Source: Stappia stellulata DSM 5886
GTDB lineage: Bacteria; Pseudomonadota; Alphaproteobacteria; Rhizobiales; Stappiaceae
DNA: 64,000 nucleotides
Reading direction: 5' to 3'
Assembly (NCBI RefSeq): GCF_000423705.1
Contig: NZ_AUIM01000011.1
Span: 398,501 to 462,500 of the forward strand
The notes beneath the pieces are model-generated. The model was not told the origin of the DNA, ran no database searches, and was given only the letters and a program-made list of their open reading frames with translations. Positions 54,630 to 63,345 of this stretch are shown in pieces (positions within the stretch are counted from its first letter, which is position 1; the number at the start of each line of letters is the position of its first letter). A program made the translations under genes and the position numbers.

Positions 54630-55697
54630 ATGTCCCTTGAACTGAGGGGCGTCGGTCTGCGGGCAGGCGCCGATACTCATATCCATCCGACCGATCTCGT
54701 TTGCGAGCCGGGAAGCTTCAACATCCTGCTTGGCACCACGCTTGCCGGCAAGACCACGATGATGAAGCTGATGGCCGGCCTGGAACGTCCGACCGCCGGT
54801 ACGGTTTGGTTCGGTGGCCGCGATGTCACGGGCGTTTCGGTGCGCCGTCGCAACGTATCGATGGTCTACCAGCAGTTCATCAACTATCCGAACATGAGCG
54901 TCTACGAAAACATCGCCTCGCCGCTGCGGGTGACGAAAGTGGATGAGGCGGAAATCAAGCGGCGGGTCGGCACCATGGCCGAACTGCTCAAGCTCTCGCC
55001 GATGCTCTCGCGCCGTCCTTCGGAGCTTTCCGGCGGTCAGCAACAGCGCACGGCGATGGCCCGCGCCCTCGTCAAGGACGCGGATCTCGTGCTGCTCGAC
55101 GAACCGCTGGCCAATCTCGACTTCAAGCTGCGCGAGGAGTTGCGGGACGAATTGCCCCGTCTTTTCGCCGACCGCGACTGCATCGTGGTCTATGCCACCA
55201 CGGAGCCGGTCGAGGCTTTGCTGTTCGGCGGCCACACGGCCTGCCTGCACGAAGGCAGGGTCACCCAGTTCGGTCCGACCGCGGAGGTCTACCGCAATCC
55301 GAGCGATCTCGTCAGCGCGCAGGTGTTCTCCGAGCCGCCGATCAATGTCGCTCCGGTGGTCAAGGCCGGCGAGACCTTTCGCTTCGGTCAGGATACCGCC
55401 TTCCCCGCGTCCGGGCCTTTCGCAGCACTTGCGGACGGGGCCTATACGCTGGGCATTCGTCCTCATCATGTGGCGCCGACCCCGAGCGGCGACAATCCGG
55501 TTCCCGTCGACGGTCATGTGCTCGTCACAGAGCTGTCCGGTTCCGAAAGCGTTATTCACTTCACCGTGCAGGGCGAGACCTGGGTCTCCCAGTCCCACGG
55601 CATTCATCCGTTTGAGGTCGGAACCGACCAGCGGCTCTACGCCGACATGTCGAAGGCACTTGTCTTCGACGGCGACGGTCGCCGGATCGAGATCTGA
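54630..55697 (+). CDS. glpS: Glycerol ABC transporter ATPase, GlpS-like, with degenerate ATP-site motifs
   Basis: 355-residue ATPase with C-terminal TOBE-type regulatory domain (about 240-350). The signature LSGGQ (133-137) and Walker B LVLLDE (153-158) are intact. However, Walker A is GTTLAGKT (35-42), with Leu in place of a conserved Gly, and the H-loop position reads YATTEP with Thr191 where His is normally found. It likely pairs with GlpT, whose own signature is degenerate. ATG 54630 gives the standard N-terminus. Confidence 0.9.
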   Translation: MSLELRGVGLRAGADTHIHPTDLVCEPGSFNILLGTTLAGKTTMMKLMAGLERPTAGTVWFGGRDVTGVSVRRRNVSMVYQQFINYPNMSVYENIASPLRVTKVDEAEIKRRVGTMAELLKLSPMLSRRPSELSGGQQQRTAMARALVKDADLVLLDEPLANLDFKLREELRDELPRLFADRDCIVVYATTEPVEALLFGGHTACLHEGRVTQFGPTAEVYRNPSDLVSAQVFSEPPINVAPVVKAGETFRFGQDTAFPASGPFAALADGAYTLGIRPHHVAPTPSGDNPVPVDGHVLVTELSGSESVIHFTVQGETWVSQSHGIHPFEVGTDQRLYADMSKALVFDGDGRRIEI

Positions 55698-55712
55698 GGA
55701 GGGACGCAGGCA

Positions 55713-56792
55713 ATGGCGAAAATCGTTCTCGATACGCTCAGGCATGCCTACATGCCGAACCCGACTGAGGACAGCGACTGGGCCTTGAAGCAGCTCGACC
55801 TGGAATGGGAAGACGGCGGCGCCTATGCGTTGCTTGGCCCCTCCGGCTGCGGCAAGACCACGCTGCTGTCGATCATTTCCGGCCTGCTGCGGCCCACGCA
55901 CGGACGTGTGTTCTTCGACGGTCAGGATGTCACCGACCTCACGCCGGAACAGCGCCATATCGCCCAGGTTTTCCAGTTCCCGGTCGTCTACGACACGATG
56001 ACCGTCTACGACAATCTGGCCTTCCCGCTGCGCAATCGCGGCGTCGACGAAAAGCACGTGGACCAGAGGGTCCGCGAGATCGCCGAGATGATCGATCTCA
56101 CCCACATGCTGGACAACCGGGCCGCGGGCCTCACCGCGGACGGCAAGCAGAAGATCTCGCTCGGACGCGGGCTGGTGCGCTCCGACGTCAATGCCATCAT
56201 GTTCGATGAACCGCTGACGGTGATCGACCCGCATCTGAAATGGCAGCTGCGCTCCAAGCTGAAGGAGCTGCACCAGCGGGTCCGCACCACGATGATCTAC
56301 GTCACGCACGATCAGACGGAAGCGCTGACTTTCGCCGACAAGGTGGTGGTGATGAACCAGGGCGAGGTGGTGCAGATCGGCACGCCGGTGGATCTCTTCG
56401 AGCGTCCCCAGCACACCTTTGTCGGCCACTTCATCGGGTCTCCTGGCATGAATGTGCTTCCATGCGAGATCGCCGGCGGTCGCGCCCATGTCGCAGGCGT
56501 TGCGCTCGATGCAGGCGGCAGCGGCGATCTGGGCGTCACCTCCGGCAAGCTGGAAGTCGGCGTGCGGCCCGAGTTCGTGCGCTTTGCCGAGGCCGGCGAC
56601 ACCGGCGGATTGCCGGCGCGGGTGGTGAAGGTCAGCGACGCCGGGCGGTTCCGCATCGTCGAGGCGCAGGCTGCCGACACAAGCATCAAGCTGCTTGTTC
56701 CGGAAGGCGGCAACATTCCGCAAGAGCAGGCGCATCTGCTCTTCGATCCCGACCATACAGCCGTTTATCGCGACGGCTGGATCGTGGCCTGA
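55713..56792 (+). CDS. glpT: Glycerol ABC transporter ATPase, GlpT-like, lacking the ABC signature
   Basis: 359-residue ATPase with perfect Walker A GPSGCGKT (42-49), Walker B IMFDE and H-loop His199 in IYVTHDQTEA. The ABC signature, normally LSGGQ, is replaced by LTADG (140-144). A C-terminal TOBE-like region (about 240-355) is present. Name follows the rhizobial glpSTPQUV system, not the E. coli GlpT antiporter. It begins 15 bases after glpS. Confidence 0.9.
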   Translation: MAKIVLDTLRHAYMPNPTEDSDWALKQLDLEWEDGGAYALLGPSGCGKTTLLSIISGLLRPTHGRVFFDGQDVTDLTPEQRHIAQVFQFPVVYDTMTVYDNLAFPLRNRGVDEKHVDQRVREIAEMIDLTHMLDNRAAGLTADGKQKISLGRGLVRSDVNAIMFDEPLTVIDPHLKWQLRSKLKELHQRVRTTMIYVTHDQTEALTFADKVVVMNQGEVVQIGTPVDLFERPQHTFVGHFIGSPGMNVLPCEIAGGRAHVAGVALDAGGSGDLGVTSGKLEVGVRPEFVRFAEAGDTGGLPARVVKVSDAGRFRIVEAQAADTSIKLLVPEGGNIPQEQAHLLFDPDHTAVYRDGWIVA

Positions 56793-56806
56793 GGCGGGGA
56801 AGAAAG

Positions 56807-57670
56807 ATGAACAAGACACACGACAACAGGGCCTGGCTGTTCGTTCTGCCCGTAGTGGCGCTCGTCGCCTTCAACGCGATCATCCCCTTGATGACCGTCG
56901 TCAACTATTCGGTCCAGGAGACGTTTGGCGACAACGTCTTCTTCTGGGCAGGCGTGATGTGGTTCGAGCAGGTGCTTCAGTCGGAGCGCTTCCAGGATGC
57001 CTTGCTGCGGCAATTGACCTTCACTTTCACGATCCTGCTGATCGAGGTGCCGCTCGGCGTCGCCATCGCGTTGACGATGCCGAAGAAGGGACCCTGGGTG
57101 CCGGTGTGCCTCGTGCTGATGGCGCTGCCGCTGCTCATTCCGTGGAACGTCGTTGGCGCGATGTGGAATATTTTCGCGCTGCCCGACATCGGGCTGCTCG
57201 GTCGCAGCCTCAATGCGCTCGGCTTCGACTACAATTTCACCCGCCAGCCCGGAGATGCCTGGTTCACGTTGATTTTGATGGATGTCTGGCACTGGACGTC
57301 GCTGGTCGTTCTCCTGGCCTATGCCGGCCTGGTCTCGATCCCCGATGCCTATTACCAGGCCGCGAAGATCGATGGCGCGAAGCCCTTTGCGGTGTTTCGC
57401 TACATCCAGCTGCCGAAGATGAAACGAGTGCTGACCATCGCCGTGCTGCTGCGCTTCATGGACAGTTTCATGATCTACACGGAACTCTCGGTGCTCACGG
57501 GTGGCGGGCCGGGCAATTCGACCACGCTTCTGTCGATCGATCTGGTGAAGATCGCGCTCGGCCAGTTCGACCTCGGGCCGGCGGCCGCCATGTCGCTGAT
57601 CTACTTCCTCATCATTCTGCTGCTCAGCTGGGTGTTCTACACCCTGATGATGCGCAACGAACAACAGTGA
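56807..57670 (+). CDS. glpP: Glycerol ABC transporter permease (1)
   Basis: 287-residue permease of the MalF/sugar type with about six membrane helices. The EAA loop reads YYQAAKIDGAKPFAVFRYIQLP. ATG 56807 follows a GGGGAAG site; the open frame extending to 56240 runs inside glpT and is not used. It starts 14 bases after the glpT stop and should form the channel with the following permease. Confidence 0.92.
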   Translation: MNKTHDNRAWLFVLPVVALVAFNAIIPLMTVVNYSVQETFGDNVFFWAGVMWFEQVLQSERFQDALLRQLTFTFTILLIEVPLGVAIALTMPKKGPWVPVCLVLMALPLLIPWNVVGAMWNIFALPDIGLLGRSLNALGFDYNFTRQPGDAWFTLILMDVWHWTSLVVLLAYAGLVSIPDAYYQAAKIDGAKPFAVFRYIQLPKMKRVLTIAVLLRFMDSFMIYTELSVLTGGGPGNSTTLLSIDLVKIALGQFDLGPAAAMSLIYFLIILLLSWVFYTLMMRNEQQ

Positions 57671-57683
57671 CGGAGCCAAAGCG

Positions 57684-58484
57684 ATGACACGGACCAGCCG
57701 TTACGTCCCGGTGCTGTATATCCTGTTCCTGATGCTGCCGATCTATTGGCTCGTCAACATGTCGTTTAAGACGACGAACGAGATCCTCGGCGAATTCACG
57801 CTGTTTCCGCGTGAGTTCACGCTGGAAAACTATGTGACGATCTTCACGGATCCGACCTGGTACATGGGCTACGTGAACTCGATCACCTATGTGGCGATCA
57901 ACACGGTGATCTCGGTGCTCGTTGCGCTGCCGGCGGCCTATGCCTTTTCGCGCTACCGCTTCCTTGGCGACAAGCACCTTTTCTTCTGGCTCCTGACCAA
58001 CCGCATGGCGCCTCCGGCGGTCTTCGCGCTGCCGTTCTTCCAGCTCTATTCGGCGGTCGGCCTGTTCGATACGCCGCTTGCGGTGGCCCTTGCGCACACG
58101 CTGTTCAACATTCCGCTGGCCGTGTGGATCCTGGAGGGGTTCATGTCCGGCGTGCCGAAGGAGCTCGACGAGACCGCCTATGTCGACGGTCATTCGTTCT
58201 GGTCGTTCTTCCTGAAGATCTTCGTGCCGACGATTGCCGCAGGCATCGGTGTCGCCGCCTTCTTCTGCTTCATGTTCTCCTGGGTCGAGTTGCTTCTCGC
58301 GAAGACGCTGACCTCGGTGGATGCGAAGCCGATTGCGGCGACCATGACCCGAACGGCGAGCACCTCCGGTTATGAGCTCGGCCTGCTGGCGGCGGCCGGT
58401 ACGCTGACCATCATTCCGGGCGCCTTCGTCATTTACTTCGTGCGCAACTACATCGCCAAGGGCTTTGCGCTTGGCCGCGTCTGA
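57684..58484 (+). CDS. glpQ: Glycerol ABC transporter permease (2)
   Basis: 266-residue permease of the MalG type. The EAA loop is at KELDETAYVDGHSFWSFFLKIFVP. Six helices can be seen. It starts 13 bases after glpP. The symbol follows the rhizobial glpSTPQUV naming and not glycerophosphodiesterase GlpQ. Confidence 0.92.
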   Translation: MTRTSRYVPVLYILFLMLPIYWLVNMSFKTTNEILGEFTLFPREFTLENYVTIFTDPTWYMGYVNSITYVAINTVISVLVALPAAYAFSRYRFLGDKHLFFWLLTNRMAPPAVFALPFFQLYSAVGLFDTPLAVALAHTLFNIPLAVWILEGFMSGVPKELDETAYVDGHSFWSFFLKIFVPTIAAGIGVAAFFCFMFSWVELLLAKTLTSVDAKPIAATMTRTASTSGYELGLLAAAGTLTIIPGAFVIYFVRNYIAKGFALGRV

Positions 58485-58511
58485 CGCGCCATATCAGGGG
58501 AGACACTCGTC

Positions 58512-58826
58512 ATGGGTTTGAGCTGGATGGCATGGACGGGGCCGACCGCAGGCTTCTTCATCTTCATCGGGATCTGTTTCGTGGTCATGTCGGTCTGGGA
58601 GTATGCCTCGCCGGGCGGCGGTCCGCGCCACGGCATTCTCGGACTGGACACGACGCGCGGCGACCGCCTTTTCATCTCGCTGCTGGGCAGTGCCTTTATC
58701 TTCCTCGCCTGGCTGGGCTTTGCCGGCCCCTTCGTGCTGGGGATGCTCGGGCTCGCCGGGCCGATGCTTGCGGTGCCGCTGGTCGTCGCCGTTCTTTACG
58801 CGATCTGCGTGTTCGTCTGGGCCTGA
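58512..58826 (+). CDS. glpU: Small membrane protein of glycerol ABC operon, DUF2160 type
   Basis: 104-residue protein with three hydrophobic helices (near 5-28, 55-75 and 80-102) and the conserved central ASPGGGPRHGILGLDTTRGDR loop seen in GlpU/DUF2160 proteins. It is always found with glycerol importers in rhizobia; mechanism unknown. Last gene of the operon. Nothing supported in 58827-58926. Confidence 0.88.
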   Translation: MGLSWMAWTGPTAGFFIFIGICFVVMSVWEYASPGGGPRHGILGLDTTRGDRLFISLLGSAFIFLAWLGFAGPFVLGMLGLAGPMLAVPLVVAVLYAICVFVWA

Positions 58827-58926
58827 TCCGCGGCGATCCCGCCCCTCCCTTGCGCGCCGAACTTGTCCGGCCGTGCGACTCAGCCAAGGATTGCCAATGT
58901 GTTAACGGCAGTCGGGGTGCGGAGCG

Positions 58927-59313
58927 ATGCGGAACGGCCTGGGTGTGCAATTCGTCCTGGCGCTTGGCGGGACGCTCGTCGCCGGGATACCGGATGCCGG
59001 GGCAGGCTCGGTGCAGTCTAGTGGGTGGCAGAGCGGAGAACAGATCTCCCGTCTTTGCGCCACCGGGCCAGCGGAAAACCCCGTCGCGGTCACCTTCTGC
59101 CTCGGATACCTGCAAGGGGCGCTCGATGCCTTCCTGATCGGGCGGGCGTCCTGCGTGCCGGCGGGGACGGATGCCAACGGCCTGCGTGCCGCCGTTCTTG
59201 CCCATGCGAAACGTCATCCCGACCGGGTTCAGGGGCGGGGGCCGGTCTTTGTCTATGATGCGTTTCGCACGATGTGGCCGGCCTGCGCGCATATGCCCGG
59301 TCCATCCCGCTAG
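58927..59313 (+). CDS. Secreted small protein, Rap1a/Tai-like
   Basis: 128 residues with a signal peptide (to about residue 26) and four Cys in the mature part. The segment FCLGYLQGALDAF followed by a Cys-Val-Pro motif, an HPDRVQ-like helix and a final WPACAH resembles the Rap1a/Tai family, known as periplasmic immunity proteins of type VI effectors but also widespread outside such loci. No effector or secretion gene is next to it, so an immunity role is not supported by context. Confidence 0.7.
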   Translation: MRNGLGVQFVLALGGTLVAGIPDAGAGSVQSSGWQSGEQISRLCATGPAENPVAVTFCLGYLQGALDAFLIGRASCVPAGTDANGLRAAVLAHAKRHPDRVQGRGPVFVYDAFRTMWPACAHMPGPSR

Positions 59314-59334
59314 CGATCCGGCCCGTTCAAACGA

Positions 59335-59363
59335 AAAACGCCGGCCCATCGGACCGGCGTTTT
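59335..59363. terminator. Two-way intrinsic terminator
   Basis: AAAACGCCGG and CCGGCGTTTT form a symmetric 10-bp stem with A/T tracts on both sides, lying between the Rap1a-like gene and the facing hemA gene. Confidence 0.85.
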
Positions 59364-59394
59364 CCAGTTCAGATCACGGCAGGCGGCGGCTGCC

Positions 59395-60615
59395 TTATGC
59401 AACCGCGCGGCTCAGCGCGCATTGCGACCAGAGGGACTCCAGCGCACGTACCAGATGTTCGATATCGGCGTCGGTATGGAGCGGCGACGGCGTGATGCGA
59501 AGCCGTTCGGTGCCCTTGGGGACCGTGGGATAGTTGATCGGCTGGATGTAGATGCCATAGGTGTCGAGCAGGATGTCGGAGAGCATCTTGCACTTCACCG
59601 GATCCTTGACCATCACCGGAACGATATGGCTCGGGTTCGGCAAATGCGGGATGCCGAGCGCGTCCAGCCTGCGGCGCAGGGTCGTGACCCGGTTGCGCTG
59701 GCGCGTACGCAGCGCTTCGCCGTCTGCCGACTTGAGGAACTGGATCGATGCGCGTGCGCCGGCGGCGAGCGACGGCGGAAGCGCGGTGGTGAAGATGAAG
59801 CCGGAGGCAAAGGAGCGCACGAAATCGCAAAGCGCCTCTGAGGCCGCGATATAGCCGCCCATCACGCCGAAGGCCTTGCCCAGCGTTCCCTCGATCACGG
59901 TCAGGCGATCCATCAGGCCCTCGCGCTCGGCGATGCCGCCGCCGCGCGGACCGTAGAGGCCGACACCGTGAACCTCGTCGAGATAGGTCATGGCGCCATA
60001 CTTGTCGGCAACGTCGCAGATCTCCTTGATCGGGGCGATGTCGCCATCCATCGAATAAACCGATTCAAACGCCACGAGCTTCGGACGGCCGGGTTCGATT
60101 TCGGCAAGCTGACGTTCCAGGTCGGCGACGTCATTGTGTTTCCAGATCCGCCTTTCCGCGCGCGAATAACGAATTCCCTCGATCATCGATGCGTGGTTCA
60201 AGGCATCCGACAGCACGACACAATCGGGAATACGCGCGGCCAGCGTGCCAAGCGCTGCCCAGTTCGAGACATAACCGGAGGTGAAGAGAAGGGCGGCTTC
60301 CTTGCCGTGCAGGTCGGCGAGCTCCTGCTCCAGCAGGACATGATAATGGCTGGTGCCAGAGATGTTGCGCGTGCCGCCGGCACCCGCGCCACAGCGTTCG
60401 ATCGCCTCATGCATGGCATTGGTGACGACGCTGTTCTGGCCCATGCCGAGATAGTCATTCGAACACCAGACCGAAACCTCATGCGTGCCGTCCCCGGTGT
60501 GGCGCGTCGCCTTGGGAAACGCTCCGGCATGCCGCTCGAGATCCGCGAACACGCGGTAGCGGCCTTCTTCGTGCAAACCCTCGATTTCGCTCCGAAAGAA
60601 GCTCTCGTAATCCAT
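59395..60615 (-). CDS. hemA: 5-Aminolevulinate synthase
   Basis: 406-residue PLP enzyme condensing glycine and succinyl-CoA, the alphaproteobacterial route to haem. The PLP lysine is Lys247 in [13 protein letters not shown]. Other conserved parts are [33 protein letters not shown] and [25 protein letters not shown] 60615 has GGAGG upstream, giving the [11 protein letters not shown] start usual in this family; 22 upstream codons are open but not needed. Confidence 0.97.
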   Translation of the reverse strand: MDYESFFRSEIEGLHEEGRYRVFADLERHAGAFPKATRHTGDGTHEVSVWCSNDYLGMGQNSVVTNAMHEAIERCGAGAGGTRNISGTSHYHVLLEQELADLHGKEAALLFTSGYVSNWAALGTLAARIPDCVVLSDALNHASMIEGIRYSRAERRIWKHNDVADLERQLAEIEPGRPKLVAFESVYSMDGDIAPIKEICDVADKYGAMTYLDEVHGVGLYGPRGGGIAEREGLMDRLTVIEGTLGKAFGVMGGYIAASEALCDFVRSFASGFIFTTALPPSLAAGARASIQFLKSADGEALRTRQRNRVTTLRRRLDALGIPHLPNPSHIVPVMVKDPVKCKMLSDILLDTYGIYIQPINYPTVPKGTERLRITPSPLHTDADIEHLVRALESLWSQCALSRAVA

Positions 60616-60999
60616 TCCGGCCTCCGGGACCTCGTGCTTCCGCCCTGACGGTTCGAACCGCCGTGTCGTTGCGCGCGCCATGCAGCCGCGACTTGATTTC
60701 GTTTCAGTCTATATCGCAAAAAATCACATTTAGTGAATTGGGAATATACCGAAGGGGTCGAAACGACGCATCCCTTGTGTCAAACGCCATGCGATTTTCC
60801 GTTCGCCCCACGGAGGCAAGCCTTTGCGGATTCGCGTCTTTGTGCACCTCTTTCCGGCGCACGCGCCGTTCGCCCTTGCCACGTCCCGGTCGCTTCTTCA
60901 TAAGTCCGCGCGGGAGGCACGCCACAGCCTGCGTGCATTCCCCGCCGGCACGTCTTGTTCCGGCGTCCATCCCAAAGGTCCAAACTGGGGGACTGCGTT
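60616..60999. other. Divergent hemA-trpS intergenic region
   Basis: 384 bases without a supported gene. Around 60700-60780 it is distinctly AT-rich (AAAAAATCACATTTAGTG), so hemA and perhaps trpS promoters are likely there. I see no clear FnrL-type TTGAT-N4-ATCAA site or hairpin. Confidence 0.5.
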
Positions 61000-62076
61000 T
61001 TGACCAGCTTTTCGCCGCGCGTTTTTTCGGGCGTCCAGCCCACCGGCAACCTTCACCTTGGCAACTATCTCGGCGCCATCTCGCGCTTCGTGCCGCTGCA
61101 GGACCAGATGCCGACCATCTATTGCGTGGTCGACCTGCATGCCATTACCGCGAAGCACGATCCGGCGACCCTGTCACGGACCACCCGTGAAGTGACGGCA
61201 GCCTATCTGGCGGCCGGCATCGATCCGAAGAAGGCGATCATCTTCAACCAGAGCCAGGTCAAGGAACATGCCGAGCTTGCCTGGATCTTCAATTGCATTG
61301 CGCGCATGGGCTGGCTGAGCCGCATGACGCAGTTCAAGGAGAAGGCGGGCAAGAACCGGGAAAATGCCTCGGTCGGTCTCTTTGCCTACCCGACCCTGAT
61401 GGCGGCCGACATTCTCGTCTACCGCGCCACGCATGTTCCGGTCGGCGACGACCAGAAACAGCATATGGAGCTGACCCGCGACATCGCGCAGAAGTTCAAC
61501 AACGACTTTGCCGAGCGGATTGCGGAGCTCGGTCTCGGCGTGCCCAACCCGACCCCCAGTCCCGAGCTGCCCGACGAGCTCTTCTTCCCGTTGACCGAGC
61601 CGATGATTGCGGGACCGGCGACGCGCATCATGTCCCTGCGTGACGGCACCAAGAAGATGTCGAAGTCCGACCCTTCCGACCTGTCGCGCATCAACCTGCG
61701 CGACACCGCCGACGACATCGCGAAAAAGATCCGCAAGGCCAAGACCGATCCCGAGCCTCTCCCCGGCGAGACGGACGGGCTGGAGGATCGCGCGGAGGCT
61801 GCAAATCTGGTCGGCATCTACGCCGCGCTTTCGGGGGGAACCCGCGAGACCGTGCTTTCCGAATACGGCGGTCAGCCGTTCTCGGTGTTCAAGCCGGCGC
61901 TCGCCGATCTTGCTGTAGCGAAACTCGCGCCGATCGCCGACGAGATGAACCGGTTGCTTGCCGATCCGGCGAGCATCGACGCGGTTCTCAGCGACGGTGC
62001 GGAACGTGCCGGCGCGATCGCCGAGCCGGTGCTGCGCGACACACGCAGGATCATGGGCTTCCTCGAGGGGCGCTGA
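61000..62076 (+). CDS. trpS: Tryptophanyl-tRNA synthetase
   Basis: Class I aminoacyl-tRNA synthetase of 358 residues. The HIGH-type motif appears as [12 protein letters not shown], and KMSKS as [10 protein letters not shown]. The tRNA/tryptophan region includes [21 protein letters not shown] place the start at TTG 61000, preceded by GGGGGA; an ATG at 60955 would give 15 more residues of doubtful content. Terminator at 62112. Confidence 0.96.
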   Translation: MTSFSPRVFSGVQPTGNLHLGNYLGAISRFVPLQDQMPTIYCVVDLHAITAKHDPATLSRTTREVTAAYLAAGIDPKKAIIFNQSQVKEHAELAWIFNCIARMGWLSRMTQFKEKAGKNRENASVGLFAYPTLMAADILVYRATHVPVGDDQKQHMELTRDIAQKFNNDFAERIAELGLGVPNPTPSPELPDELFFPLTEPMIAGPATRIMSLRDGTKKMSKSDPSDLSRINLRDTADDIAKKIRKAKTDPEPLPGETDGLEDRAEAANLVGIYAALSGGTRETVLSEYGGQPFSVFKPALADLAVAKLAPIADEMNRLLADPASIDAVLSDGAERAGAIAEPVLRDTRRIMGFLEGR

Positions 62077-62111
62077 GCTGCGGGTCGTCAGCCGTCCCCG
62101 TGACATTCATC

Positions 62112-62141
62112 AGGGCCGTGCCGGTTTTCCGGCGCGGCCCT
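62112..62141 (+). terminator. Intrinsic terminator after trpS
   Basis: Thirteen base pairs (one G:T) between 62112-62124 and 62129-62141 around a TTTT loop, 36 bases past the trpS stop. Confidence 0.8.
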
Positions 62142-62176
62142 TGCCTTTTCCCGGGGCGGGGCGCTAGTCTCGGTTG

Positions 62177-62191
62177 GAACAAATATGGAAC
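62177..62191. promoter_or_regulatory. Alphaproteobacterial LexA (SOS) box upstream of mmcB
   Basis: GAACAAATATGGAAC is the direct repeat GAAC-N7-GAAC, the reverse complement of GTTC-N7-GTTC, the LexA target of alphaproteobacteria. It ends 24 bases before the chosen mmcB start, in promoter position. Confidence 0.85.
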
Positions 62192-62215
62192 ATTTGCGGA
62201 GTGGAGGTCGACGGC

Positions 62216-62710
62216 ATGACCACAAATCGCATTCTGCTCGACGATCCGCTTTGCGACGGACGTCAATCGGAAATGGCAACGCGTGTCTGGCGCGGAACAG
62301 CGCGGCTTTTGCGCGCGCGGGGGTTTGCCTGCGTCGCGGAAGTGACGCTTGCCTCCGGCCGGCGTGCCGATCTGGCGGCCATCGGTCCGGGTGGCGAAAT
62401 CTGGATTGTGGAGGTGAAGTCGTCGCTTGCCGACTTGCGCGCCGATGCCAAATGGCCGGAGTATCGGGCCCATTGCGACCGGCTCTTCTTTGCCAGCCAC
62501 GCGGATGTTGGCATCGACCCGTTTCCGGCTGATGCCGGCTTCATTCTGTCGGATGGATTTGGCGCGGAGGTCCTGCGCGAGGCGCCGGAACACAGGCTCG
62601 TCGCCGCGCGGCGCAAGGCCGTGACATTGCGCATTGCGCATGCGGCGGCAAACAGGCTGCACGACGCGCTCGACCCGGACCTGAGGTCCGTCTCCTTCGA
62701 CATGCTCTAA
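62216..62710 (+). CDS. mmcB: MmcB family DNA-repair protein (SOS-regulated)
   Basis: 164-residue protein of the MmcB/DUF2128 family, described in Caulobacter as an SOS gene for damage tolerance. It shows a restriction-endonuclease-like pattern: a Glu in FACVAEVTLASGRRADLAAI and the core GEIWIVEVKSSLADLRAD with Glu-x-Lys. ATG 62216 has GGAGG upstream; an upstream ATG at 62174 would put the LexA box inside the gene, so the downstream start is strongly preferred. Confidence 0.9.
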   Translation: MTTNRILLDDPLCDGRQSEMATRVWRGTARLLRARGFACVAEVTLASGRRADLAAIGPGGEIWIVEVKSSLADLRADAKWPEYRAHCDRLFFASHADVGIDPFPADAGFILSDGFGAEVLREAPEHRLVAARRKAVTLRIAHAAANRLHDALDPDLRSVSFDML

Positions 62711-62756
62711 CCGCGACCGCTCAAAAGTCTCTGGACGGCCGGCGGTCGTATCGACG

Positions 62757-63308
62757 TCAGCGTGGCGCGCGTTTCGCCAGGATGCGCTGCAGCGTGCGCC
62801 GGTGCATGTTGAGCCGGCGCGCCGTCTCCGAAACATTGCGTCCGCACAGTTCATAGACCCGCTGTATGTGTTCCCAGCGGACGCGGTCGGCGGACATGGG
62901 GTTTTCCGGCGGTGGCGCCTTGTCCCCGCCCGAAGACATCAGCGCGGCAAGCACGTCGTCGGCATCGGCGGGCTTTGCCAGATAATCGACCGCGCCGAGT
63001 TTCACGGCCGTCACCGCGGTCGCGATGTTGCCGTATCCCGTGAGGATCACGATACGGGCCTCGGGGCGTCGCGTGCGCAGGACTTCCACGACATCCAGGC
63101 CGCTGCCGTCTTCCAGCCGCATGTCGACCACTGCGTAGTCGGGTGCTTTCACGCGAAGCTTGTCGAGTGCTTCGCGCACGCTGTCGGCGGTTTCGGTGAC
63201 AAAGCCGCGTTTTTCCATGGCCCGGGCCAGCCGCTGCTGGAACGGGCGGTCGTCATCGACGATCAGAAGGGTTCCGAGGTCGTTGTCCGTACCGGGTTCG
63301 TCACTCAT
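62757..63308 (-). CDS. actR: Redox response regulator ActR/RegA
   Basis: 183-residue regulator of the RegA/PrrA/ActR class controlling energy metabolism and redox-linked genes. The receiver has acidic residues in LLIVDDD, phospho-acceptor Asp62 in VVDMRLEDGSG and a Lys in YLAKPADADD. A Pro-rich linker (about 129-136) leads to the invariant Fis-type helix-turn-helix GRNVSETARRLNMHRRTLQRIL. It lies 37 bases after the actS gene on the same strand. Confidence 0.97.
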   Translation of the reverse strand: MSDEPGTDNDLGTLLIVDDDRPFQQRLARAMEKRGFVTETADSVREALDKLRVKAPDYAVVDMRLEDGSGLDVVEVLRTRRPEARIVILTGYGNIATAVTAVKLGAVDYLAKPADADDVLAALMSSGGDKAPPPENPMSADRVRWEHIQRVYELCGRNVSETARRLNMHRRTLQRILAKRAPR

Positions 63309-63345
63309 GTTGGCGCACCATTATACTGGTTTCATCTGCACACTG

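Noticed and set aside
60616..60999. FnrL or CtrA site in the hemA-trpS gap
   Set aside because: No TTGAT-N4-ATCAA or TTAA-N7-TTAA arrangement is present.
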